Below are positions 23,863 through 32,197 of a stretch of DNA of 32,522 bases, in pieces. The stretch lies in NCBI GenBank assembly GCA_021793295.1, contig JAJYTA010000033.1, forward strand, positions 1 to 32,522, in the 5' to 3' direction. Below the pieces are notes generated by a model. That model searched no databases. It was not told where the DNA came from and worked only from the letters and a program-made list of their open reading frames with translations. The stretch is from Actinomycetes bacterium. Its GTDB lineage: Bacteria > Actinomycetota > Actinomycetes > Jiangellales > Jiangellaceae. The number at the start of each line of letters is the position of its first letter. Position 1 is the first letter of the stretch. The position numbers and the translations under genes are program-made.

Positions 23863-24747
23863 TCACGTCATCCGCTCGGCCGCCAGCGTCAGAGCCCCGA
23901 CCAACGGGGCGTCCTGGGCGAAGCGAGACACCGTGAATTCCGGCGGGAACGGCAGCCGGCGGGTCAGCTGCGCGGCCAGCCGGTCCACGATCCGGCTGCT
24001 GCGGGTCATCCCGCCGAACACGACGACTCGCTGTGGATCGACCAGCAAGCACATGCTGATCATCGCGCGGGCCACCGCATCGATCCGGCGGTCGAGCTCG
24101 GCGGACAGCGCCGGCGAGCCCGACCCGGTCAGGCCGGCGGCGCCGTCGGGCAAACCGTTGGCCGCGGCGAGCTCGTCCAGGGCGCGCCCGGCGGCCTCCA
24201 GCTCCAGCGAGGGTTCGCTCGCAGTCAGCTCACCTGAGCCCACGGGGGTGTAACCGATCTCGCCGGCGGCACCGCGGTACCCGTGGACGATCGTTCCGCC
24301 GATGGTCATCGCCGCCGCGACGCCGGTGCCGAGCCCGACGACCAGGCCTGGATCGGCACCGCGCAAGGCACCATGGCGCATTTCGGCGAGTGCGGCGGCG
24401 TTGAGGTCGTTCCACACCGTGACCGGCAGGTCACCGATCCGGTCGGTCAGGGCGCGGGCCAGGCGCAGGTCCTCCCAGCCGGGCACGTTGGGCGCCAGGT
24501 CGATGCCGTCGTCACGCACGACCCCGGGCGTTGCCACCCCGGCCGACAGAATCGACCGGCCCGATTCCGAGACGAGCTTCTCGACGACGTCCATGGCCCG
24601 CCCGAGTGCGCGCTCGGCACCGTCCGCGGCGTTCGTCGGCAACCGTCGCTGTTCGACGATGGTCCCGTCCGGCCGCGCGAGGGCCACCGCCATCTTCGTT
24701 CCGCCGAAGTCGATACCCAACAGGTGCCCGTCATGACCCACGCTCAC
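23863..24747 (-). CDS. ROK-family kinase-like protein lacking the zinc site
   Basis: A 294-residue ROK protein with no DNA-binding domain. It keeps the phosphate loop (LLGIDFGGTKMAVALA, residues 9-24), a catalytic-Asp motif (VTVWNDLNAAALAEM) and GLGTGVAAAM. The zinc site is gone: the usual AGExGH reads AGEIGYTPVG and the CxCGxxGC cysteine cluster is absent. Kinase activity on a sugar or sugar-like intermediate is plausible but less certain than for canonical ROK kinases. GTG start overlapping the lyase stop by 4 bp (GTGA). It is the last gene of the operon led by the ROK repressor. Its role would be to phosphorylate whatever the upstream hydrolase and lyase release. Confidence 0.85.
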   Translation of the reverse strand: MSVGHDGHLLGIDFGGTKMAVALARPDGTIVEQRRLPTNAADGAERALGRAMDVVEKLVSESGRSILSAGVATPGVVRDDGIDLAPNVPGWEDLRLARALTDRIGDLPVTVWNDLNAAALAEMRHGALRGADPGLVVGLGTGVAAAMTIGGTIVHGYRGAAGEIGYTPVGSGELTASEPSLELEAAGRALDELAAANGLPDGAAGLTGSGSPALSAELDRRIDAVARAMISMCLLVDPQRVVVFGGMTRSSRIVDRLAAQLTRRLPFPPEFTVSRFAQDAPLVGALTLAAERMT

Positions 24748-26204
24748 GCGGTGATCCACTTTCGCACGGCGGCGTCGAGGCTGCCCGCGGCGGTGGCCAA
24801 CCGGGCACGCAGCCCCGACACGTGCTCTTCGGTTCGGCCCAGCGACGCACGCAGTTGGTTCACTTGATGCCGCACCTGCTCGGCGCCAGGGCCGTCCGGC
24901 TGCTGCCGTCGAGCCACCCGGTGTGGGTCGGTGGCCGCCGCGATCAGTTCCGCAGCTGCCTGCTCGCTCACCCCGGGCTGCCCGATCGCCGCAGCAGTGT
25001 CTAGGACCATCGCGACGTCCCACTCGGCTGGGTCGGCCGCACGCACCAGGCGACCCACGATCGAGTGGGCCGCGCGGAACGGCACGCCGAAGGCGGTCAG
25101 CGCATCGGCCGCGGCGGTCGTCGTCGCGCCCGTGGCCACGATCTGCTCGGCGCCCGGTGGAGCCAACGGCTCGATCTGGGCGATGAATCCCCCGACCAGG
25201 CGGAAGAAGCGCTCCGCGCGGTCGTTGCTGTCCCACAGCCGGGCCTGGACGTCGGTGGTCGCATTGTTGGAGTCTTCCCACCACGCGGCGCCGACGTTGT
25301 TGAGCACCGAAGCCGCGTCGGCCGCGGTGGCGCCGGCCATGGACACCAGGTGCTCGAGGACGACCGGATTGCGCTTTTGCGGCATGATGCTGCTGCCTTG
25401 GGTGAACTCCTGCGGCGTGGTGACCCACTGCCAGCTCAGCCAGTCCATCAAGGTCCGCGCCAAGCGCGCGCCGGTGGCCAGGGCCTGCGCGTTGAGCGTG
25501 CCCACCCGCACCAGGTGATCGGCGCCGGCCACCGCCTCGTACGAGTTCAGCACGACGCCGTCGAAGCCGAGCAGTTCGGCCACCCGGGTCGAGTCGATGT
25601 CCAGGTCGGTGCCGGCGAAGGCGCACGCGCCCAGCGGCGAGACGTTGATCTGGTCGAGCAGCGCGGTGTACGCCTGTGCCTGGCCGACCAGGGCTTCGGC
25701 GTAGCCGGCCAGGACGTGCCCGATGGTGGTCGGCTGCGCAGGCCGGCGATGGGTGTAGCCGACGATGACGACGTCCGCGTCGCGTTCTGCCGCGTCGAGG
25801 ACCGCGGTGCAGGCGGCCAGTGCCGCGGAGTGGACGGCGATCAGCTGATCGCGCAGGATCATCCGGAAGATCCCCTGGTCGAGGTCGTTGCGGCTGCGGG
25901 CCATCTGCACGTCGAGCTCGGCCGGAGCGATCTCGCACGCCTCGGCGAGACGGTGCTCCATGGTGAAGTAGACGTCCTCCACCGAGCCGTCGTACGTGAG
26001 CGTCGCCGGATCGTCCGTGGCCAGATTCTCCAGTCCGCGCAGCAGCGTGGCCGCTCGATCGCCCGGTACCAGGCCCTGTTCGGCGAGCATCACCACATGG
26101 GCGCGGCTGGCCTGCACCATCGGGCCGTAGAAGGCCGCGGCATGGTGCTCGAAGGCCACTCGCAGATGGTTGTCCTGATAGACGGTCAGGCTCCGGTCGG
26201 TCAT
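24744..26204 (-). CDS. Argininosuccinate-lyase-like enzyme (fumarase/aspartase superfamily)
   Basis: A 486-residue lyase related to ArgH. Family blocks: MARSRNDLDQG (ArgH has GRSRNDQ), VGYTHRRPAQPTTIGHVLAG with the conserved His, VSPLGACAFAGTDLDID, and the signature GSSIMPQKRNPVVLEHLVSM holding the catalytic-loop serine. Superfamily members eliminate fumarate from an N- or O-substituted succinyl group. It differs from housekeeping ArgH: there is no argG or arginine gene nearby, and it sits in a transporter operon between a creatininase-type hydrolase and a ROK kinase. A catabolic C-N lyase acting on an N-substituted aspartate, as EDDS lyase does, is my best guess. The ATG overlaps the hydrolase stop (ATGA); the stop overlaps the kinase GTG. 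Confidence 0.87.
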   Translation of the reverse strand: MTDRSLTVYQDNHLRVAFEHHAAAFYGPMVQASRAHVVMLAEQGLVPGDRAATLLRGLENLATDDPATLTYDGSVEDVYFTMEHRLAEACEIAPAELDVQMARSRNDLDQGIFRMILRDQLIAVHSAALAACTAVLDAAERDADVVIVGYTHRRPAQPTTIGHVLAGYAEALVGQAQAYTALLDQINVSPLGACAFAGTDLDIDSTRVAELLGFDGVVLNSYEAVAGADHLVRVGTLNAQALATGARLARTLMDWLSWQWVTTPQEFTQGSSIMPQKRNPVVLEHLVSMAGATAADAASVLNNVGAAWWEDSNNATTDVQARLWDSNDRAERFFRLVGGFIAQIEPLAPPGAEQIVATGATTTAAADALTAFGVPFRAAHSIVGRLVRAADPAEWDVAMVLDTAAAIGQPGVSEQAAAELIAAATDPHRVARRQQPDGPGAEQVRHQVNQLRASLGRTEEHVSGLRARLATAAGSLDAAVRKWITA

Positions 26205-27004
26205 CCAGCAGTCCTCGCATCGGGTTCGTCAGGCAACGGCGCGGCGATCCACGCCGAGATCAGGTCGTGCAGGCGCTCAGCGGCGAGCTCACGCACGCGG
26301 GTACCAGTGGTATCGGTGACCAGGGAGATGTGGCCGGACCAGCCCTCCCACGGCGTGGGGCGCGATTCGACGAGCACGTACGGACTGGAGGTGTCCAGCC
26401 GCGGCCGGGGCGGTACGTCGGGTGCCGCGCCGAGGTCGACGCTGTCCGGCGCGAAGCCGAGCACCGCGCTGGTCTCGTAGGCTCCCCCGTGTCCACGCGA
26501 CGGCTGCGGGCCGAAGATCTGCGTGGTCTCCTCCGGCGTGACCAGCTGGAACCAGTTCGCCAGCAGCAGGCTGGCGCGGCGCCGGCCCGAGACCCACTCC
26601 ATCGCGGCGCGCACCATCGACATGTTGGCATCGTGCCCGTTGACCACGAGCACCCTGGTGAAGCCCGCAGCCACGACACCCTCGATGACGTCGCACAGGT
26701 AGGCCAGCATCACGTCCGGGCGGATCGCGATCGTGCCGGGCCAGGGGCGGGTCTGGCCGGGGCAGGCGGTATAGGCCACGGGCGGGTACAGCACCGCGCG
26801 CACCGGCGCCTCTGCGCCGTCCGGGTCGCGGACGTGCGCCCACTCCCGCGCGAACCCCTCGGCCAGGATGGTGTCGGTACCCAGCGGCAGGTGCGGGCCG
26901 TGCCATTCGAACGCGCCGACCGGCACCACGGCGATGTCGGACTCGGCCACCGTCGCCGGCCACGCGCCACCGGTGACACGCGTGGCCTCGATCAGTTCGC
27001 CCAT
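26201..27004 (-). CDS. Creatininase-family amidohydrolase
   Basis: A 267-residue metal-dependent hydrolase of the creatininase (PF02633) fold, cytoplasmic. Metal-binding motifs: PVGAFEWHGPHLPLGTDT (Glu, His and Asp ligands), VVNGHDANM (His/Asn) and GHGGAYETSAVLG (Glu). Relatives open cyclic amides or deformylate N-formyl compounds, and some act on cyclitol lactones; the substrate here is unknown. AAGGAGG lies 6-7 nt before the ATG, which falls inside the end of the permease gene (13-bp overlap). The stop overlaps the lyase start (ATGA). The operon suggests it opens or deacylates the imported compound before the lyase acts. Confidence 0.9.
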   Translation of the reverse strand: MGELIEATRVTGGAWPATVAESDIAVVPVGAFEWHGPHLPLGTDTILAEGFAREWAHVRDPDGAEAPVRAVLYPPVAYTACPGQTRPWPGTIAIRPDVMLAYLCDVIEGVVAAGFTRVLVVNGHDANMSMVRAAMEWVSGRRRASLLLANWFQLVTPEETTQIFGPQPSRGHGGAYETSAVLGFAPDSVDLGAAPDVPPRPRLDTSSPYVLVESRPTPWEGWSGHISLVTDTTGTRVRELAAERLHDLISAWIAAPLPDEPDARTAG

Positions 27005-28788
27005 GCTGCAGCCTCCTTCGCGTTGCCCGAGGACCGGCCGCGCTCGAGGCGGCCGCTGACCAACATGACGATGAAGATCAGCACGATCTGCAGCAGACCG
27101 TAAGCCGACGCCGTGCCGATCTCGAACCGGTACATGCTGTTGTTGATCGCCACCGAGATCGGTTCGGTGCGGGAGGTGTAGATGAGCACCGAGGCCACGA
27201 ACTCCCCGACGCCGTGGACGAAGGCCAACAGGGCACCGGCGATGACGCCGGGCAGAACCAAGCGCACGGTGATGGTGAGGAAGGAGCGTGCCCAGGACGC
27301 GCCCAGGTTGCGTGCGGCTTCCTCCAGCGCCGGGTCGGTCTGGGCCAAGGCTGCCGACGTCGAGCGGAACACCATCGGCAGGAACCGGACGAAGTAGGCC
27401 AACGGCATGATCCAGAAGGTCGCCACCAACACTTTGCCGAAGCTGAACACGTTGCCGGTGCTGAACGCCGCGATGAGGTTGATGGCCACGACCGTCCCCG
27501 GCAGCGCCCAGGCGAGCATGACCCCGATGTCCAGCAGCGACCGGCCGACGAACTGCAAGCGCCGCACGGCGTAGGCGATCAGCACGCCGACGACGATGAT
27601 CGCCGCCGTCGCGACCGCGCTGATGGTCAGCGAGTTGAGAATCGGTTCGAAAGCCTTCGGTTCGGACACGATCGCCGTGAAGTTCTCCAGCGTGTACTCC
27701 TCCGGGAGCACCTGGGTGGTCCACGAGCCGTCGCGAGAGAACGCCACGAGCGCGATCGTCGCCGCTGGAGCCAGCAGGACCGCCACCGCCACGAGTGAGC
27801 CGGCCATGGCCAGCCACCGTGCCACCGGATTGGTCACCTCACGCCGATGTGCAGCGATGCCCTTGGACTGCGACCGGTAGCTACGCCGGCCCTCGTACCA
27901 CCGCATCACCAGCAGGAAGAGGATGGACACCACACCGAGCACCGAGGCGTACGTGGAGGCCAGCGGCATGTCTCCGTTGGTGCGGTTGATGTAGATCTGC
28001 ATCGTCATGGTCTGGTCCACGCCGAACAACAGCGGCGCGGTGTACGAGGCCAACGATGTCATGAACACCAGCAACGCACCGGACACCAAGGCGGGGGTGA
28101 GCATGGGCAGCAACACCGTGCGCCACACCCGCACCCGGCTCGCGCCGAGGTTGTACGCAGCCTCCTCGACCGACGGGTCCATGCCCTTCAGCGCGGCCGA
28201 AGCGGCCAGGTAGAAGAACGGGTACATGGTGAACGTGTGCACGACCAGCACACCGGCGATCCCGCTGACCGACAGCACCGGCTCCTCGGTACCGAGCAAC
28301 CGCTGCAGTGCCCGCGGCACGATGCCGGTCTCGCTGTACAGCAGCTGGAACGAGATCGCGCCGATGAGCGGCGGCAAGGCGGCCGGGACGAGGATGATCG
28401 CCTCGATGACGCTTCGCCCGGGAAACTGGAACCGGCGCAGCAAGAACGCCATCGACACGCCGACCGCTGCGCACAACACGACGCTGACCAGCGAGATGAC
28501 CACGGAGTTGATCAACGACTGCCGGGCGACGCCGCCACCGCTCAAGAAGGCGGAGTAGTTGGCACCGGAGCCGTCGCCCACGCTCTCGGCGAAGGTCGCG
28601 AGCATGGGCTGGACGATGTAGCCCCACAGCACCAGCGCGAGCGGCAGCACCAGCACGTACGGAAACCACCGCGAACCGGTCACCGACCCGCTCGATCGCC
28701 GGCGCGGTCCGGGTGGCGTCGCCGCGGCCGTCTCGGAAGACACGGGTCGCACAGTGTCGTCGGCTGTGGCGGCACGGCGCATGCTCAC
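26992..28788 (-). CDS. Ferric/polyamine-type ABC permease, fused double domain
   Basis: About 598 residues with two permease domains in tandem and about twelve hydrophobic spans, as in FbpB/ThiP/AfuB-type transporters. Each half has its own EAA loop: MDPSVEEAAYNLGASRVRVW followed by RTVLLPMLTPAL, and TDPALEEAARNLGASWARSF followed by LTITVRLVLPGV. The N-terminal 45 residues are basic and Pro-rich, cytoplasmic. I chose the GTG at 28788 because it overlaps the ATPase stop (GTGA), like the other junctions of this operon. ATG 28782 and GTG 28803 are alternatives. It works with the ATPase and binding protein upstream. Confidence 0.9.
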   Translation of the reverse strand: MSMRRAATADDTVRPVSSETAAATPPGPRRRSSGSVTGSRWFPYVLVLPLALVLWGYIVQPMLATFAESVGDGSGANYSAFLSGGGVARQSLINSVVISLVSVVLCAAVGVSMAFLLRRFQFPGRSVIEAIILVPAALPPLIGAISFQLLYSETGIVPRALQRLLGTEEPVLSVSGIAGVLVVHTFTMYPFFYLAASAALKGMDPSVEEAAYNLGASRVRVWRTVLLPMLTPALVSGALLVFMTSLASYTAPLLFGVDQTMTMQIYINRTNGDMPLASTYASVLGVVSILFLLVMRWYEGRRSYRSQSKGIAAHRREVTNPVARWLAMAGSLVAVAVLLAPAATIALVAFSRDGSWTTQVLPEEYTLENFTAIVSEPKAFEPILNSLTISAVATAAIIVVGVLIAYAVRRLQFVGRSLLDIGVMLAWALPGTVVAINLIAAFSTGNVFSFGKVLVATFWIMPLAYFVRFLPMVFRSTSAALAQTDPALEEAARNLGASWARSFLTITVRLVLPGVIAGALLAFVHGVGEFVASVLIYTSRTEPISVAINNSMYRFEIGTASAYGLLQIVLIFIVMLVSGRLERGRSSGNAKEAAAWAN

Positions 28789-29858
28789 GGCCGGACCACC
28801 CACACATGCTCGGGCGGCAGGACGACGCCGACGGTGGATCCGACCGTGAGACGGGTCGGCACCTCGACGGAGGCTGCCTGCAGGACGGCTTCGCCGGTGT
28901 CCACCGTGACGTTGGTCGACATGCCCGTGAACTCGGTCTCGGTCACCTTGCCGGGAATGGCGCCCGGCTCCTCGGCTGAGGTGAGGCGGATGTGTTCCGG
29001 GCGGACCGAGATCAAGGCGTCGGCTGTCTCGTGCAGCCCGTGGTCGACCGGTGCGGCCGCCCGCAACGTCGCTCCCGCCGGCCCGCGTACCTCGACGTAG
29101 TCTCGCCCGGCCCCGGTCACCGGCATCGACATGACGTTGCTGCGGCCGATGAACGTGGCCACGAACCGATTGGCCGGGCGGCGATAGATCTCCTCCGGCG
29201 TGCCCACCTGTTGGACGGTGCCGTTGTGCATGACCGCCACCCGGTCGGACATCGCCATGGCTTCGGCTTGGTCGTGCGTGACGTAAATCGACGTCGTGCT
29301 GGCTTCGCGCTGGATGCGGCGGATCTCCAGCCGGGTCTCCTCCCGCAGTTTGGCGTCCAGGTTCGACAGCGGCTCGTCCAGCAGCAACGTGCGCGGCCTG
29401 ATGACCAACGCCCGCGCCAGGGCGACCCGCTGTTGCTGACCACCGGAGAGCTGGTCGATGCGCCGGCTCCCGAACCCGCCCAAGTGGACTTGCTCGAGCG
29501 CCTCCTCGATCCGCTTGCTCGCCTCAGCGCCGCGGACCTTACGGATCCGCAACCCGTACCCGACGTTCTGGGCGACGGTCATGTGCGGGAACAGCGCGTA
29601 GTTCTGGAACACCATGCCCGTGTCGCGTTTGTTCGGCGCCTGCCGGGTGACGTCGTCGTCGCCGAAGTAGATACGCCCGGCCGACGGAAAGTAGAACCCG
29701 GCGACCATCCGCAGCGTCGTCGTCTTCCCGCAGCCGCTGGGCCCCAACAGGGTGAAGAACTCCCCGTCTCCGATCGTCAGATCGACGTCGTCGACGGCGG
29801 GCTCGCCACCCGATCGCGGGAACACCTTGCGCACGGCGTCGAGGCGGACCTGGACCAT
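28785..29858 (-). CDS. ABC transporter ATPase (PotA/FbpC-like) with TOBE domain
   Basis: A 357-residue ATPase. Walker A GPSGCGKTT (about residues 39-47), Q-loop MVFQNYALFPHMTV, signature LSGGQQQRVALARAL, Walker B TLLLDEPLSNLD and switch His in YVTHDQAEAM. A C-terminal regulatory TOBE_2-like domain runs from about residue 240, including ISVRPEHIRL. This layout fits importers of iron, polyamines, aminoethylphosphonate or similar compounds, and the sequence does not choose among them. GGAAGG lies about 6 nt before the ATG. A 70-bp gap with a strong hairpin separates it from the binding-protein gene, and its stop overlaps the permease GTG. Confidence 0.93.
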   Translation of the reverse strand: MVQVRLDAVRKVFPRSGGEPAVDDVDLTIGDGEFFTLLGPSGCGKTTTLRMVAGFYFPSAGRIYFGDDDVTRQAPNKRDTGMVFQNYALFPHMTVAQNVGYGLRIRKVRGAEASKRIEEALEQVHLGGFGSRRIDQLSGGQQQRVALARALVIRPRTLLLDEPLSNLDAKLREETRLEIRRIQREASTTSIYVTHDQAEAMAMSDRVAVMHNGTVQQVGTPEEIYRRPANRFVATFIGRSNVMSMPVTGAGRDYVEVRGPAGATLRAAAPVDHGLHETADALISVRPEHIRLTSAEEPGAIPGKVTETEFTGMSTNVTVDTGEAVLQAASVEVPTRLTVGSTVGVVLPPEHVWVVRP

Positions 29859-29880
29859 GTTTCACCTTCCGCGGCTCGCG

Positions 29881-29923
29881 GGCCGGGTCGGCGCCCGCCG
29901 CTGGGCAGGACACCGACCCGGCC
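29881..29923 (-). promoter_or_regulatory. Strong intercistronic hairpin after the binding-protein gene
   Basis: GGCCGGGTCGG (29881-29891) and CCGACCCGGCC (29913-29923) form a perfect 11-bp stem with a 21-nt loop that holds a smaller GCCC/GGGC stem. It starts 6 bp past the binding-protein stop and has no U-tract. It may be a partial terminator or a 3' stabiliser, raising binding-protein levels over the downstream ATPase and permease. Confidence 0.65.
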
Positions 29924-29929
29924 GTCGAG

Positions 29930-30973
29930 TCAGCCCTTGTTCTTGATGTTCTCGTTCCAGTGGTTGATCCACTCGGTCTCGTGCTCACCGACGAGGGACC
30001 AGTCGACGTCCATCGGCTGCAGGTCGAGCTCGGCCAGCCAGTCCGGCTCCTCGGAGATCTCCACGGTCGGGATCTGGAAATACTCCGCGGCGAGCTCGTT
30101 GCGCAGCCCGTCTTCGAAGATGAACTCCAGGAACTGCGTGGCCGCCTCGCTGTCGCCGCCGGCGATCGCGGCGACCCCGTCGACCAGCACCGGCGCACCC
30201 GACTCGGGCATCACGTAGCCGAAGGGCATGTTCTGCTGCTCGGCCTGGATCAAGATGTCTTGCAGGTTCCACGCGCTGACGGTGCCCTGTTCCCGCGACA
30301 TCTTGAGATAGAGGTCTGACGGGTTGGCGGCGTACTCGCCGGTGTTGGCATCCAGCTTGGCCAGCCAGTCGTAGCCGGCCTGCGGGTCGGAGCCGTCCGG
30401 AGACTGCTGCAGGATCATCGACGCGTAGATCGAGCGCATCGTGCCCGAGGCCGCGACATCGCGAATGATGATCTCGCCCTCCCACGTCGGGTCGAGCAGA
30501 TCGTCCCAGTCCTGCGGTGCTTCCTCCGGCGAGAGCGCCGCGTTGTTGTACATGATCACCTCGGGCAGCAGGATCTCGCCGAACCAGCGGCCCTCGGGGT
30601 CCTTGTACATCTCGTCGATGTCCGCGGCGAACGCGGGCTCGATGGGTTCCAGCAGGTCTTCCTCCGCAGCCGCGTCGAGGCCCTGCTGGGTGCCACCCCA
30701 CCAGACGTCGGCCTGCGGATTGGCGCTCTCGGCCCGGACGCGCTCGAGGACTTCCTGAGCGCCGAGGTTCAAGACCTCGACGTTGCCGGCGTACTCGGGG
30801 TACTCCTGCTCGAACTGCTCGATGACGTAGTCGGTGATGTTGGAGTCTCTGGCGCTGTAGATCGTCAGGCTCGCCGACTCGCCGTCGCCCGCGGTCTCGG
30901 CGTCACCGCCACAGCCGGTGAGGACGATGCCCAGGGCGATCATGGCGCCGAGCACCGTGGTGGGGCGTGTCAT
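29930..30973 (-). CDS. ABC substrate-binding lipoprotein (ferric/polyamine-type)
   Basis: A 347-residue lipoprotein: signal TTVLGAMIALGIVLTGCGG with lipobox LTGC (Cys at about residue 20), then an acidic linker. The mature domain reads LTIYSARDSNITDYVIEQFE, ADVWWGGTQQGLDAA, EVIMYNNAALSPEEAPQDWD and GEIIIRDVAASGTMRS, typical of the AfuA/IdiA/PhnS-like SBP group. Typical ferric-binding tyrosine pairs are not obvious, so an organic ligand is at least as likely as iron. The ATG at 30973 is chosen because GGAGG sits 5 nt upstream. An ATG at 31000 would overlap a tandem repeat and add an unlikely leader. It follows the ROK regulator with a 64-bp gap that may contain its own promoter. Confidence 0.9.
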   Translation of the reverse strand: MTRPTTVLGAMIALGIVLTGCGGDAETAGDGESASLTIYSARDSNITDYVIEQFEQEYPEYAGNVEVLNLGAQEVLERVRAESANPQADVWWGGTQQGLDAAAEEDLLEPIEPAFAADIDEMYKDPEGRWFGEILLPEVIMYNNAALSPEEAPQDWDDLLDPTWEGEIIIRDVAASGTMRSIYASMILQQSPDGSDPQAGYDWLAKLDANTGEYAANPSDLYLKMSREQGTVSAWNLQDILIQAEQQNMPFGYVMPESGAPVLVDGVAAIAGGDSEAATQFLEFIFEDGLRNELAAEYFQIPTVEISEEPDWLAELDLQPMDVDWSLVGEHETEWINHWNENIKNKG

Positions 30974-30982
30974 GCATACCTC

Positions 30983-31012
30983 CAAGTTGAATGCGGACAA
31001 GTCGAAAGCGGA
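30983..31012. repeat. Two exact-tandem 15-bp repeats upstream of the binding-protein gene
   Basis: CAAGTTGAATGCGGA (30983-30997) is followed directly by CAAGTCGAAAGCGGA (30998-31012), 13 of 15 identical. They lie just upstream of the SD of the binding-protein gene, where they could be a direct-repeat operator or activator site. Confidence 0.6.
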
Positions 31013-31037
31013 TCGGTCGGGCCGCGTGCGGGTGGCC

Positions 31038-32192
31038 CTAGGTGAGTACGTGGGTCATCAGTCCCGCGGCGGTCAGCGCCGAGCTGACGGCGCCGTGGAG
31101 GACGGCACGTTCTCCGAGCACGCTGCGGCGGATCTCGGTTCGCGCCGGGGCCGTGCCGTCGACGAGGTCTTGCAACGTGCTCATGGCGTCGTCATCCAGT
31201 TCCGCGGCCGCGCCGCTGAGCAGGATGCGCCCTGGATCGACGACGCAGGCGCAGGAGATGATCAACCGCGACCACGCCTTGAGCACCTGGTCGAGGTAGT
31301 CGCGCGCGACGGGGTCACCGCCGGCCGCGCGAACCAGGCTGGTGACCGGTGGCGCCTCGGCCGAGTCGACACCGATCTGTTCGAGGTGGGCGGCGATCGC
31401 GGTTTCCGACCAGCGCGCTTCGAACGCTCCGACGCCGTCGTTCCCGTACGTGTCGGGTTCCAACGGGACGAATCCGACCTCGCCTGCCGCGCTCGAGGCG
31501 CCTCGGCGGACCTGGCCGTCCAGGATCAGGCCCGCGCCGACGCCGTCGGCCACGTGCAGCAGCAGGACGTCACGCACGTCGGCCCCCGCACCGGCGGCAT
31601 GCTCGCCGACGACCATGAGGTTCACGTCGTTGTCCACCACGACCGGAACACCGAGCCGGGCCTGAATGCCCTCACCGATCGAGCTGGTCTCGACCATCCC
31701 GACCGAAGGCGCCAGCCGGACTTCGCCACCGGTGGTGACGCCGGGGACGGCGACAGCCACGCCGCGCAGCTCCGAGATCCCGGTGCCGACCAGGCGGACC
31801 ACGACGTCGCAGATGGTGGTGATGATGTCGGCGCCGAGTGGCATGTCGGCGTGCGCGATGACCGTGCCGTCGCTGTCGGCGATCTCGCAATGCGCCTGAT
31901 GCGGGTGAAGTGCGACCGCCGCGACGAGCTCGGCGCGCGGGTTGAACTCCAGCATCTCGCGCGGGCGGCCGGGCTTGGACGCCTCGGCGCCGCGTTCCAG
32001 CAGGTATCCCTCCGCGATCAACTCGCGCACCAGCGGCGTGAGGGTGGCCGCGCTCAGACCGGTCAGCCTGGTCAGCTGCGAGCGGGACAGCAGGCGGGTC
32101 TGCCGCGCCGCGGAGATCACCGCAGAGCGTTTGATCTCTCGCGATCGCTCCCGTCGCACGGGGCTCGCTGGAGGTTCGGCACGGGCCGGCAT
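31038..32192 (-). CDS. ROK-family transcriptional repressor (NagC/XylR type)
   Basis: A 384-residue regulator. The N-terminal winged helix-turn-helix is LLSRSQLTRLTGLSAATLTP, then LVRELIAEGYLLERG (about residues 33-68) and a basic KPGRPRE wing. The ROK domain keeps VPVVVDNDVNLMVVGE and a glycine-rich VADGVGAGLILDG. The zinc ligands of ROK kinases are missing (AGEVGFVPL in place of AGExGH, and no Cys cluster). It probably represses the catabolic operon and itself, released by a sugar-like ligand. The ATG at 32192 has no SD. A TTGACG-17-TAGAAA promoter ends 7 nt before it, so the transcript is probably leaderless. An AT-rich palindrome overlaps that promoter. Confidence 0.9.
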   Translation of the reverse strand: MPARAEPPASPVRRERSREIKRSAVISAARQTRLLSRSQLTRLTGLSAATLTPLVRELIAEGYLLERGAEASKPGRPREMLEFNPRAELVAAVALHPHQAHCEIADSDGTVIAHADMPLGADIITTICDVVVRLVGTGISELRGVAVAVPGVTTGGEVRLAPSVGMVETSSIGEGIQARLGVPVVVDNDVNLMVVGEHAAGAGADVRDVLLLHVADGVGAGLILDGQVRRGASSAAGEVGFVPLEPDTYGNDGVGAFEARWSETAIAAHLEQIGVDSAEAPPVTSLVRAAGGDPVARDYLDQVLKAWSRLIISCACVVDPGRILLSGAAAELDDDAMSTLQDLVDGTAPARTEIRRSVLGERAVLHGAVSSALTAAGLMTHVLT

Positions 32193-32197
32193 GGGTT

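Noticed and set aside
24744-26204. Housekeeping argH assignment
   Set aside because: The enzyme is ArgH-like, but there is no arginine gene nearby, several conserved ArgH blocks differ, and it is locked by overlaps into a transporter operon. I left the gene symbol blank.
23863-26220. Single 785-residue fusion of a lyase-region frame with the ROK kinase
   Set aside because: The upstream 490 codons are an out-of-frame reading of the lyase gene. The real lyase frame ends at 24744 and the kinase starts at the overlapping GTG at 24747.
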